A stretch of DNA of 64,000 bases from NCBI RefSeq assembly GCF_018278905.1, contig NZ_CP046600.1:3658001-3722000 (forward strand), read 5' to 3'. The first letter of the stretch is position 1; the number at the start of each line of letters is the position of its first letter. This document shows positions 43,961-53,000 of the stretch, one piece after another. The position numbers and the translations under genes were made by a program. Under the pieces are notes generated by a model. It saw only the letters and a list, made by a program, of their open reading frames with translations. It was not told the origin of the DNA and searched no databases. Source of the stretch: Mycobacterium spongiae. Its GTDB lineage: Bacteria; Actinomycetota; Actinomycetes; Mycobacteriales; Mycobacteriaceae.

Positions 43961-46900
43961 CGGCACCCACCATCCGTGCCACCGCGTCGAGATGCTCATT
44001 GAGATAGAAGTGACCGCCGTCGAAATGCGACAGGGTGAACCGGCCAGACGTGTGAGTCTCCCAGCTCGTCAACATCTCTCCGCCGACGCGGTGGTCGCTG
44101 TCACCGCCGACCGCATGGATGTTGGCGCGAATGCGTACATCGGGCGCGCACGAATAGCCGCCGAGAGCTTGATAGTCGGCTTTGACCGCCTTCACCAGGA
44201 GCTCGACGAATTCCTCATCCTCAAGCAGCACAGGGTCCGTGCCGCCGAAGTCCACCATGTCGGCCAGGACGTCACTGTCGCTGGTCGGCAACGGTCCGGA
44301 GGCGGCAACGGTGCACGGAGCCTGACCAGAGGATGCCCACAAGGCACGCACCGGGACACCGTTGCGTTCGGCGATACGGGCGAACTCGAAGGCCACCACA
44401 GCTCCCATGCAGTGACCGAACAAGGTCAGCGGCGCGGTCAGCCGCCAATCGCCTGCCTGGAAGAGTTCCAGCGCCAAGGCCTCTATGCTGTCTGCCGCCG
44501 GATGGCTGCGCCGGTCGGCTCGCTGCGGATATTGCACCACGAAGGTGTCAACACCGTTTCGCGACAACTCCTTCGCCAGCGATCGATAGGCTGCCGCAGC
44601 GCCACCCGCGTGTGGGAACACCACCACCGAGCCAGGGTTGCGACCAGTGGTGAACCGCTTCACCCACGGCTTGAACTCCAACGGCGGCTTGAACTCCAAC
44701 GGCGCCGGCGTGGCCGCAACCTCGTCGCCGGACGTCTGATGGAGTTCGGACATGACGTCGGCAGTTTCCATATCCGCGACTTCCAGGTACACCTCGGCCA
44801 CCAACTCGAGCCGGTCGGCCTCGGATTCTCGGTCGATGAGCAAATCGGCCAGCCGGGCAACCGTCCGGGTGCTGAACACGTCGGCGACCATCAAGCTGGG
44901 GGAATCCAGCCATTGTCGGATACCGGCGACGGCGTGGGTGGCAAGCACGGAATCGTAACCGAGCGAGAAGAAGTCGTCGTGTACGCCCACGGTTTCGGCG
45001 TCGCGTCCCAAGACGCTGGCGACGATATCGCAGAGCGCCCGCTCCACCTTCGTCCGCGGCCCATCACCGCCCGATGCCCTATCGTTGCGCCGTTCGGCCG
45101 TGACCTTGGCAAGCACACTCGCGATCGCCGCGCGGTCGAACTTGCCGTTGTCGGAATAGGGCACCCGGTCCATCAGCACCAACTGCCGCGGAATCATGTG
45201 CGCGGGAAGGAAATCCTCCAACCGCTGCCGGATCAGCGCATCGGTCAACTCGACGTCCGAGGGCTCGGTACAGACGGCGGCGCCCAGCGCATCCGAGTCG
45301 CCGGGCAGCAGCGCGGCCACCGCTGCCCGCACTCCCGGCACTCGCTGCAGCGCGGCCTCGACCTCACCGAGTTCGACTCGGTACCCGCTGACCTTGACGC
45401 GGTGATCGGCGCGGCCAACGAATTCCAGTGTGCCGTCGGGCCAGTAGCGAGCTAGATCACCCGTTCGGTACCAGGTCCGGCCGGCGTGCTCGACGAATCG
45501 GTCCGCGGTCAAATCCGGGCGGCAGCGGTACCCGCGGGCGATGCCGCGTCCGCCCACCCACAACTCTCCAGCTACCCAATCGGGACAGTCGTCGCCGGCA
45601 TCGTTGACGACCCGGCAGGCGATGTTCGGGAACGGCGCGCCGTAGGGCACCGCGCTCCAAGCCGCCGGCAGGTCCTCAGCCCGTCCGATTTCGAAGATGG
45701 TTGCGTGCACAGCGGTCTCAGTCGCCCCGCCCAAGCCCGCGAAGCGCAGACCAGGCGAAGCGGCCAGTAGCTGACGGGCCAGCTCGGGTCGCACCCAGTC
45801 GCCGCCGGTGGCAACGACACGTACCGACGATAGCCGCTGGCGGCCAACCTCGATCAGCATCTCCAGCCACCCCGGAATGAAGTTCAGTACGGTGACCTTG
45901 TGCTCCTCGATGAGCCGAGCCCAGTCGTCGGGATTGCGGCGCTGCGCTTCGTCGACGACCACGATCGCTCCGCCGGTGCGCAGGGTGGCGAATATGTCCA
46001 ACACCGACATATCGCATTCCAGTGTGGACAGCGCCAAGCATCGGTCGGCGGTGCCAATCTCGAAGTGCCGAGTGAGAAACTCCACGGTGTTCATCGCGGC
46101 GTCGTGGGTCAGCTCGACACCTTTGGGCTCGCCCGTCGAACCGGAGGTAAACAACACGTAGGCCAAATCGGTCGGATTGCTTTCCGCGGGGGCGAATTCA
46201 GCCGGTTTGTCACCGAGCAGATCGGCAATTGTCAGCGTACGAACGGGCAACGACATCTGCTGGGAAACTCGCTGGCCGCCGCACACGAGGGCAAGACGCA
46301 CCGAACCGGTCGCGAGGATACGTTCCGCGCGATCGCGGGGTTGATCGACACCAATCGGCAGATAGATTCCGCCGGCAGCCAAGATTCCCAGCAGCGCCGG
46401 CACTTGCTCGGCGGTCTTCGGACCCATCACCGCGACGATGTCGCCGGCGCCCACGCCCGCCGTACGCAGAGCCGCGGCCACCGCCAGCGCCTGGTCGCGT
46501 AACTGTGCGTAGCTCAGATCCCCCGACCTGGAGAACACCGCCGGCGCATCAGGCTGGCGCTGCGCCTGGCGAAAGAACCCGTCATGCAACGCCTCTCCCG
46601 ACGGCGCCGCGAGCGTGCCGTTGACCGACGCGCGCACTACGCTCTGGTCTCGTGGAACATCGGGGGAATCGGGCGCAATCCAGGCTTCATCGGTGACGAG
46701 CCGAGCCAGCTCGGCGATGTGGTGAGCGAACATGGCGTCGATGACCCCCGGTCGGAATGCATCCTCGCGTACGTCCCAGTTCACCAGGAGGCCGCCGCCC
46801 AGCGGTGTCACCTGGGCGTCGAGCAAAACCTGGGGCCCCTGCGAGATGGTCCACACCGGCGTCCCAAACTGATCGGTGACGTCGTCGGCGAAGAGATCGC

Positions 46901-48248
46901 CAAGTCCGAGCCCACTGGTGAACACGAACGGCGCCAGCGTCTGGGTGCCGCGGTGACGGGTCAGATCGCGCAGCACGGAAAGGCCTGAGTATCCGATATG
47001 GCGGGCGCTGGCGTGCAAGGTCTCCTGCAGCACCTGTGCCCGTGCCAACGCAGTGCGGGCGTGTGTGAGGTCGACGTCGAGCATCAACGACGAGGTGAAA
47101 TCGCCGACCAGCTTGTCGACATCGGGATGGAATGGCTCGCGGCCAAATATCGGCAGGTTCAACAGGAATCGCCGGCTCGTGGACCATCGCGCCAAGGCCC
47201 CGGCGTAGGAGGCTGCGAATGCCATGGCCGGTGTGATGCCATGCCGGCGGGCCGCCGCGTACAACGCTTCACGGGCGTCGGAATCGAACCAGTGCCAACG
47301 TCGGGTGCTACGGCGAGGGTTCGCCTGATCAGCGAGCGGAACCAGTGGCAGCGCAGGCGCTTCGGGCAGCTCCGGCACGCGTCGCGTCCACCATTGGCGG
47401 TGCTCCTCATAGTGCGGTATGTCCGTTGCAGTTAGTGCGGCGCGATACTCTCGATAGGTGTAGTCCAGCTCTGGCAACCGCCTGCCGCTGTAGAGCACGG
47501 CGAGATCAGCCATGAAGTTGCGGTAGCTCACCGCGTCCGCCGCTTGCATGTCGAGGTCGACATGCAGCCGGGTGCGCCCACCCGGCAGCAACGACAGCGC
47601 CAGTTCCAGCACTTCACCGTCCAAGAGCTGATGCGACTTGGACTCACGGGTGGCTAGGAGCCGTTGGGCTGCGGACTCAGAGTCGAGGTCCCGCAGGTCC
47701 ATAACGGTGACGGGAAGTCCGCGGTCCCCAACCCGCTGCGTTCCATCCGGCAGGATCTCGACACGGAGCATCGGGTGGCGTTCTGCCAATTCCATAGCGG
47801 CTTTCCGCAGTCGCTCGGGATCGACTCCGCAGCCGTCGAATTCGACATAAAGGTGCCCTGCTACACCACCGAGCTGCTGAGCGTCATCGCGCCCCACCCA
47901 CATGGCGTGTTGTATCGGCGCCAGCGGAAATGGCGCACCGGGGTCGTCTGCAGCGACGGAACCCTCAGCCGGTGGTCCATCCTGACGCGGCGCTGCACTC
48001 GTTTCGCCAGCCGTAGCGTGCCGAGCTACCAGGTCCGACCAGGCCCTTACGGTGGGGTTTGCCGCCAAGACCGCAAAGTCCACCTCGATGCCTTGTCTGC
48101 GCCACCGCCCAGACAACGTCATCATCCGGATGGAATCGAGGCCAGAGGCGATCAGGTCGGCCGCCGGGTCGAGAGAGTCGGGACTGACCCCAAGGAGTTC
48201 GGCGACCTCATGACGGACGGTATCTGCGCTCGTCGCCCCAGCGCGCAA
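43950..48248 (-). CDS. mbtB: Mycobactin NRPS MbtB (aryl carrier-cyclisation-adenylation-carrier-thioesterase)
   Basis: A 1432-residue NRPS that accepts the aryl acid from MbtA and forms the aryl-oxazoline with Ser or Thr. Order: aryl carrier (GLDSIRMM, about 38), heterocyclisation (LAPIQHAMWVG; LHVDLDMQAAD in place of HHxxxDG), adenylation (about 570-1060; LAYVLFTSGSTGEPKGVE, YRTGDLARYW), carrier (FFSLGYDSVLATH, about 1090), thioesterase (FGHCMGA, Cys at the nucleophile position). The start TTG has a GAGGGG site 6 bases upstream. The longer frame runs through the IdeR box and is rejected. A GEFKPPLEFKP-like tandem duplication precedes the thioesterase. Confidence 0.95.
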   Translation of the reverse strand: MRAGATSADTVRHEVAELLGVSPDSLDPAADLIASGLDSIRMMTLSGRWRRQGIEVDFAVLAANPTVRAWSDLVARHATAGETSAAPRQDGPPAEGSVAADDPGAPFPLAPIQHAMWVGRDDAQQLGGVAGHLYVEFDGCGVDPERLRKAAMELAERHPMLRVEILPDGTQRVGDRGLPVTVMDLRDLDSESAAQRLLATRESKSHQLLDGEVLELALSLLPGGRTRLHVDLDMQAADAVSYRNFMADLAVLYSGRRLPELDYTYREYRAALTATDIPHYEEHRQWWTRRVPELPEAPALPLVPLADQANPRRSTRRWHWFDSDAREALYAAARRHGITPAMAFAASYAGALARWSTSRRFLLNLPIFGREPFHPDVDKLVGDFTSSLMLDVDLTHARTALARAQVLQETLHASARHIGYSGLSVLRDLTRHRGTQTLAPFVFTSGLGLGDLFADDVTDQFGTPVWTISQGPQVLLDAQVTPLGGGLLVNWDVREDAFRPGVIDAMFAHHIAELARLVTDEAWIAPDSPDVPRDQSVVRASVNGTLAAPSGEALHDGFFRQAQRQPDAPAVFSRSGDLSYAQLRDQALAVAAALRTAGVGAGDIVAVMGPKTAEQVPALLGILAAGGIYLPIGVDQPRDRAERILATGSVRLALVCGGQRVSQQMSLPVRTLTIADLLGDKPAEFAPAESNPTDLAYVLFTSGSTGEPKGVELTHDAAMNTVEFLTRHFEIGTADRCLALSTLECDMSVLDIFATLRTGGAIVVVDEAQRRNPDDWARLIEEHKVTVLNFIPGWLEMLIEVGRQRLSSVRVVATGGDWVRPELARQLLAASPGLRFAGLGGATETAVHATIFEIGRAEDLPAAWSAVPYGAPFPNIACRVVNDAGDDCPDWVAGELWVGGRGIARGYRCRPDLTADRFVEHAGRTWYRTGDLARYWPDGTLEFVGRADHRVKVSGYRVELGEVEAALQRVPGVRAAVAALLPGDSDALGAAVCTEPSDVELTDALIRQRLEDFLPAHMIPRQLVLMDRVPYSDNGKFDRAAIASVLAKVTAERRNDRASGGDGPRTKVERALCDIVASVLGRDAETVGVHDDFFSLGYDSVLATHAVAGIRQWLDSPSLMVADVFSTRTVARLADLLIDRESEADRLELVAEVYLEVADMETADVMSELHQTSGDEVAATPAPLEFKPPLEFKPWVKRFTTGRNPGSVVVFPHAGGAAAAYRSLAKELSRNGVDTFVVQYPQRADRRSHPAADSIEALALELFQAGDWRLTAPLTLFGHCMGAVVAFEFARIAERNGVPVRALWASSGQAPCTVAASGPLPTSDSDVLADMVDFGGTDPVLLEDEEFVELLVKAVKADYQALGGYSCAPDVRIRANIHAVGGDSDHRVGGEMLTSWETHTSGRFTLSHFDGGHFYLNEHLDAVARMVGADVG

Positions 48249-48265
48249 GGCAACCCCCTCGCAAC

Positions 48266-48284
48266 TTAGTATAGGATGTCCTAA
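48266..48284. promoter_or_regulatory. IdeR box 1 (iron box) between mbtB and mbtA
   Basis: TTAGTATAGGATGTCCTAA matches the IdeR consensus TTAGGTTAGSCTAACCTAA at 14 of 19 positions, with both outer arms (TTAG, CCTAA) intact. It overlaps TATACT on the minus strand (48273-48268), a good -10 element for mbtB. IdeR with iron should therefore block mbtB transcription. Confidence 0.85.
48268..48273 (-). promoter_or_regulatory. Predicted -10 element of the mbtB operon
   Basis: TATACT read on the minus strand, placing the transcript start near 48261 and a short 5' leader with the GAGGGG ribosome site before the TTG start at 48248. No clear -35 element is visible at 16-18 bases. The element lies inside the iron box. 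Confidence 0.6.
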
Positions 48285-48285
48285 C

Positions 48286-48304
48286 TTTGTGAAGGTTACC
48301 TTAA
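48286..48304. promoter_or_regulatory. Second, weaker IdeR-like box before mbtA
   Basis: TTTGTGAAGGTTACCTTAA matches the IdeR consensus at 12 of 19 positions. It starts 20 bases, about two helical turns, after box 1, which suits side-by-side IdeR dimers. It covers TACCTT (48297-48302), a possible -10 for mbtA that would put the transcript start at about 48308, exactly at a GTG in frame with mbtA. Confidence 0.55.
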
Positions 48305-48379
48305 GTGGTGAACCAGCGGGCAACCGTGGGTTACGACCCACCGAACAAACATATTCGAACAAGGGGCGGTTTCGACGGG

Positions 48380-50044
48380 ATGAGCGTGGAATTGGAGCCC
48401 GAACAAAGCGGATTGGGTCACGGCTTCGTCCCTTTCCCCGCCGACCGGGCCGCCGAATACCGGCGGGCGGGCTACTGGCTCGGACGCCCGCTGGCTTCGA
48501 TCCTGGACGTCGCTGCCAGCAAGTGGCCGCAGCGGCCCGCGATCATCGACACAGACCGCACCTACACCTTCGCCGAACTGGATGCGGTGGCCCATCGGGT
48601 CGCCGCAGCCCTGGCGGATCTCGGCATCAATCCCGGCGACCGAGTACTCCTCCAGCTGCCGAACACCACTCAATTTGCCGTCGCGTTGTTCGGTTTGCTG
48701 CGCGCCGGCGCGGTCCCGGTGATGTGCTTGCCGGGTCACCGCGCCGCCGAGCTGGGTCACTTCGCGGAGGTTAGCGGTGCGGTGGGGCTGGTTATCCCTG
48801 ATCGCGCAACCGGCTTCGACTATCGGGCGATGGCCACACGGTTGACACAGAGCCATCCAGGTCTGCGTCATGTCATTGTGGACGGCGATCCGGGCTCGTT
48901 CGTCTCCTTGTCCGCGCTCGCCGATTTCGTCGTCAGTCCCGATGCGCCCAACCCCCCTCGCGGGACTGTCGATGCCGCGCTGCCGGCACTGCTCTTGGTG
49001 TCGGGAGGCACGACCGGGATGCCGAAGCTGATTCCCCGTACACACGACGACTACCTGTACAACGCGACCGGCTGTGCGCAGGCGTGCCAACTGCGCGCCG
49101 ACGACGTTTACCTGGTCGCGCTACCGGCCGGACATAACTTTCCGCTGGCCTGCCCCGGAATGCTCGGCGCGATGACCGTCGGCGCTACCACGGTCTTCAC
49201 CGCCGATCCCAGCCCCGAATCGGCGTTCGCGCTGATCAATCGACACGGGGTCACCGCAACGGCGCTCGTCAACGCCCTGGCCAAACTATGGGCGCAGGCC
49301 TGTGATTGGGAGCCGGTGCGGCCGAAATCACTGCGGCTACTCCAGGTAGGTGGGTCACGGATGGCGGCCGATGAAGCCCACTACCTCCGGAAAATGCTGA
49401 CCCCAGGGCTGCAGCAGGTGTTCGGGATGGCCGAGGGGATGCTGAATTTCACGCGCCCCGGCGACCCGGTTCAGATCATTGAACACACTCAGGGCCGACC
49501 CATGTCGCCACACGACGAGCTGCGCGTGGTCGACGAAAACGGCGGCGATGTCGCACCCGGCGACGAGGGCGAGTTGCTGGTGCGCGGGCCCTACACACTC
49601 AATGGCTACTACCGAGCCGATCACGCCAACGCCGAATCGTTCTGCCCCGACGGCTTCTTCCGAACCGGTGACCGGGTGCGCATCTTCGCCGACGGCCCCT
49701 TGGCTGGCCACGTCGAGGTCACCGGCCGGATCAAAGACGTCATCCATCGCGGCGGAGAGACCGTGTCGGCCTCCGAGGTGCAAGAGCACCTGCTTGGCCA
49801 CCCGGCCATATCCTCGGTCGCCGCGGTTGCCGTGCCCGACCAGTACTTGGGTGAAAAGATCTGCGCGGCGGTGGTTTTCAGCGGCCAGCAGGTCAACCTG
49901 GCTGAACTCAACCAGTATCTGGATGGCCGCGGAGTGGCCGCGCACTCGCGGCCGGACATGCTTGTTGCGATGGCGTCACTGCCCACCACCGCCGTCGGAA
50001 AGGTAGACAAGAAGAGAATTGTCGCGCAGATAGGCGCGCAATGA
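48380..50044 (+). CDS. mbtA: Salicyl-AMP ligase / aryl-acid activating enzyme MbtA
   Basis: A 554-residue stand-alone adenylation enzyme that activates the aryl acid and loads it on the MbtB aryl carrier. Motifs: LLLVSGGTTGMPKLIPRTHDDY (A3, near 190-212), QVFGMAEGMLNFTR (A5), LVRGPYTLNGYY, FFRTGDRVRI (A7), GKVDKKRIV with the A10 Lys. I chose ATG at 48380, which leaves about the same number of residues before GFVPFPADRA as in M. tuberculosis. A leaderless GTG at 48308, 24 codons upstream, is a real alternative. It is divergent from mbtB. Its stop overlaps the start of the next gene (ATGA), so its substrate may be the product of that polyketide synthase. Confidence 0.95.
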   Translation: MSVELEPEQSGLGHGFVPFPADRAAEYRRAGYWLGRPLASILDVAASKWPQRPAIIDTDRTYTFAELDAVAHRVAAALADLGINPGDRVLLQLPNTTQFAVALFGLLRAGAVPVMCLPGHRAAELGHFAEVSGAVGLVIPDRATGFDYRAMATRLTQSHPGLRHVIVDGDPGSFVSLSALADFVVSPDAPNPPRGTVDAALPALLLVSGGTTGMPKLIPRTHDDYLYNATGCAQACQLRADDVYLVALPAGHNFPLACPGMLGAMTVGATTVFTADPSPESAFALINRHGVTATALVNALAKLWAQACDWEPVRPKSLRLLQVGGSRMAADEAHYLRKMLTPGLQQVFGMAEGMLNFTRPGDPVQIIEHTQGRPMSPHDELRVVDENGGDVAPGDEGELLVRGPYTLNGYYRADHANAESFCPDGFFRTGDRVRIFADGPLAGHVEVTGRIKDVIHRGGETVSASEVQEHLLGHPAISSVAAVAVPDQYLGEKICAAVVFSGQQVNLAELNQYLDGRGVAAHSRPDMLVAMASLPTTAVGKVDKKRIVAQIGAQ

Positions 50045-53000
50045 CCGCCGCGGCTGAACCAATCGCCATCGTCGGAATCGGCTGCCGACTGGCCGGCGAC
50101 ATCACCACACCGCAACAGTTCTGGGCGTTTCTCCTGGACGGCCGCAGTGCGATCGGAGAAGTACCTGACGACCGCTGGCAACCGTATCTGCACCGTGATC
50201 CCCGAAACGCTGCGGTGTTGCGGGCCACGACGCGGTGGGGCACATTCCTCGACGACCTGCCCGGTTTCGACGCCGAGTTCTTCGGTGTCTCGCCGCGGGA
50301 AGCCGAGCTCATGGACCCGCAGCAACGGCTCGCGCTCGAGGTGTGCTGGGAGGCCCTCGAGCACGCGGGGATGCCGCCGCGGTCACTGGCGGGCACCGAC
50401 ACCGCGGTCCTGATGGGCGTCAACTCCGACGATTACGGCAAGTTGATCATGGAAGACTTGCCCGGCATCGAGGCGTGGACCGGAATCGGCACCGCGCTGT
50501 GCGGGGTGGCCAACAGGGTGTCGCACCTGCTCGATCTGCGAGGACCTAGCGTCGCATTGGACGCGGCGTGCGCAGCGTCGCTGGTCGCGGTGCATCAAGG
50601 GTGCCAGTTACTGCGTGCAGGAGAGACATCGCTTGCGCTGACCGGCGGCGTCAGTGCGTTGATCGGCCCGGGTTTGACCCGAGTGCTCGACCAGGCCGGC
50701 GCCACCGCCCCGGATGGGCAGTCCAAGACCTTCGACATGGCGGCCGACGGATATGGACGCGGCGAAGGTGCCGGCGTCGTGGTGTTGAAGCGTTTGGCGG
50801 ACGCCGCTCGCGACGGAGATCATGTGATCGCGGTGGTGCGTGGGGGCGCGGTGGCCCACGATGGCAACACGATCGGCATCATGTCCCCCAACGGCGCCGC
50901 TCAGGAAGATTTGTTTCGACTCGCGTGCCGGTCGGCTGATGTCCCGCCCGCCAGCGTGGACTTCATCGAGGCGCACGGGACGGGCACTCCTGCTGGCGAT
51001 CGCGTAGAACTAGCAGCGCTGGCCGCGGTATTTGGGGTCGAACGCCCGATCGATACGCCATGCCTCGTTGGGTCGGTCAAGCCGAACACCGGCCACCTCG
51101 AAGGTGGGGCCGGGGTCGTGAGCCTGATCAAGTCGGCGCTGGCACTGAAACACGAGGCGATTCCCCCAACCGCAGGCGTGGGCAAACTCACCACTGCCGT
51201 CGACTGGGCCGAATGCGGATTGCGAGTACCCACCTCGGTCCAGCCGTGGCCACGCGGCCACGGAAATCCCCGGCGCGCGGCGGTCTGCAGCTACGGCTAC
51301 GGCGGCACCATCGCCCAAGTGCTACTCGAAGAGGCGCCGCTGCGCGCACCGTCGTCGGCTGCTACGCCAGCAACCACGCCGATCACGTTTGTGGTGTCCG
51401 CGCGCTCGCCGGTGCGACTCTCCAGGCAAGCCGAGGCGCTGGCGAATCACCTCCGGGCCGACGACGCCGTCGCCAACCCGCTCGACCAGGTGGCGGCGAC
51501 GCTGTGGGCGCGGCGGTCACACGAGCGGTTCCGTGCGGCGGTGCTGGCGGAAACCAGCGACGAGTTGGTCGCCGGCCTACAGATGCTGACCAACAACGTG
51601 CAACACCCTTCCGTTGTCACCGGGGCCGTCGTTCCGAGCGCGTCGGAGGGCGCGGTGTGGGTCTTCTCCGGTCATGGATCGCAGTGGGAGGGCATGGGCC
51701 AGGAACTGCTCGCAAGCGAGCCCGCATTCGCGGCGGTAGTGGACGCAGTCGATCCCGTGTTTCAGGCCGAGTTGGGCTTCTCGACGCGCGCTGCGTTGAC
51801 CGCCGGTGCCTTGGGTGCGACGGACCGGGTCCAGGCGTTGACCTTCGCCATTCAGGTCGGACTCGCTGCGGTGTTGCGCGAGCGCGGGGTCAAGCCCGCG
51901 GCCATCATCGGGCACTCGGTCGGCGAAGTCGCGGCGTGTGTGGCGGCGGGGGTGTTCGATCTGGCCCAGGGCGCCGCGGTGGCCTGCTACCGGGCACGCG
52001 GATTCCGGAAGGTGATGGGCCACGGGGCGATGGCACTGACTGCGCTCCCCTTCGCCCAGGCCCAAGACCGTCTGGGTGGCCGCACCGACGTGGTCGCCGC
52101 GATCAGTGCCTCTCCCGAGTCCACGGTGATATCTGGCACCATTGCCGCGGTCGAGGAGGTGTGCCAGTCCTGGCAAGACCAGGGCGTACCAGTGCGCAAG
52201 GTGAATACCGACGTCGCGTTCCACAGTCCGGCGATGGACCCGCTTACCGACGAACTCGCGCGGCTCACGGCGGGCCTGTCTCCAGCGCATGACCCAGCGG
52301 TCCCGCTGTACACGACCGCGTTGGCCGATCCACGATCGACAGCTCGCCGCAACTCGGACTATTGGGTGGCCAACCTGCGGGACCAGGTCCGATTCACCGA
52401 GGCCGTCACCGCTGCGGCGAACGACGGGCGTCGGCTGTTTCTGGAAGTGTCCGCTCATCCGGTCGTCGCCCACTCGATCACCGAGACACTGACGCACTTG
52501 GGGCTCCAGGACTACGCGGTGGTGCCTGTCCTGCGCCGCCACCAGCCCGAACTCCGGGCCGTCGCGACGGCGGTAGCCTCCTTGCACTGCCACGGGGCAC
52601 CGGTCGCTCACGGAGTCACCGCCACCACGCCCTGGGCCGACGACCTGCCCGGCACGCAATGGCACCATCGGCGCTTCTGGCGTACCCCGACTCCCCCGCC
52701 GGGCGGCACCGGCATCCATGACGAGCACAGCCATACGTTCCTGGGTGGCCGCATGGACGTGACGAGCGCCGTGCCAACCCGCGTGTGGCAGACGCGGCTG
52801 GACATGTCGAACCGGCCGTATCCGAATGACCATCCTGTACAAGGCACCGAGATCGTGCCCGCCGCCGTGCTGCTCAACACGATGCTCACCGCTGCGGGAA
52901 CGGATTTGGCAGACGTTCGCTTGCGCGCACCGGTGGCCCCGGGTCGTCGCTGTGACCTACAGGTGGTGCACCAAGAGCATTCCCTCAGTGTCTCCTCCCG

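Noticed and set aside
43626..45455. 609-codon plus-strand frame opposite mbtC/mbtB
   Set aside because: It lies wholly antisense to well-supported NRPS/PKS genes, is rich in Arg/His/Gln as expected from reverse reading of GC-rich codons, and shows no family motif.
48249..48362. 38-residue N-terminal extension of MbtB
   Set aside because: It would run through the IdeR box and the -10 element and has no similarity to MbtB. A TTG with GAGGGG six bases upstream fits better.
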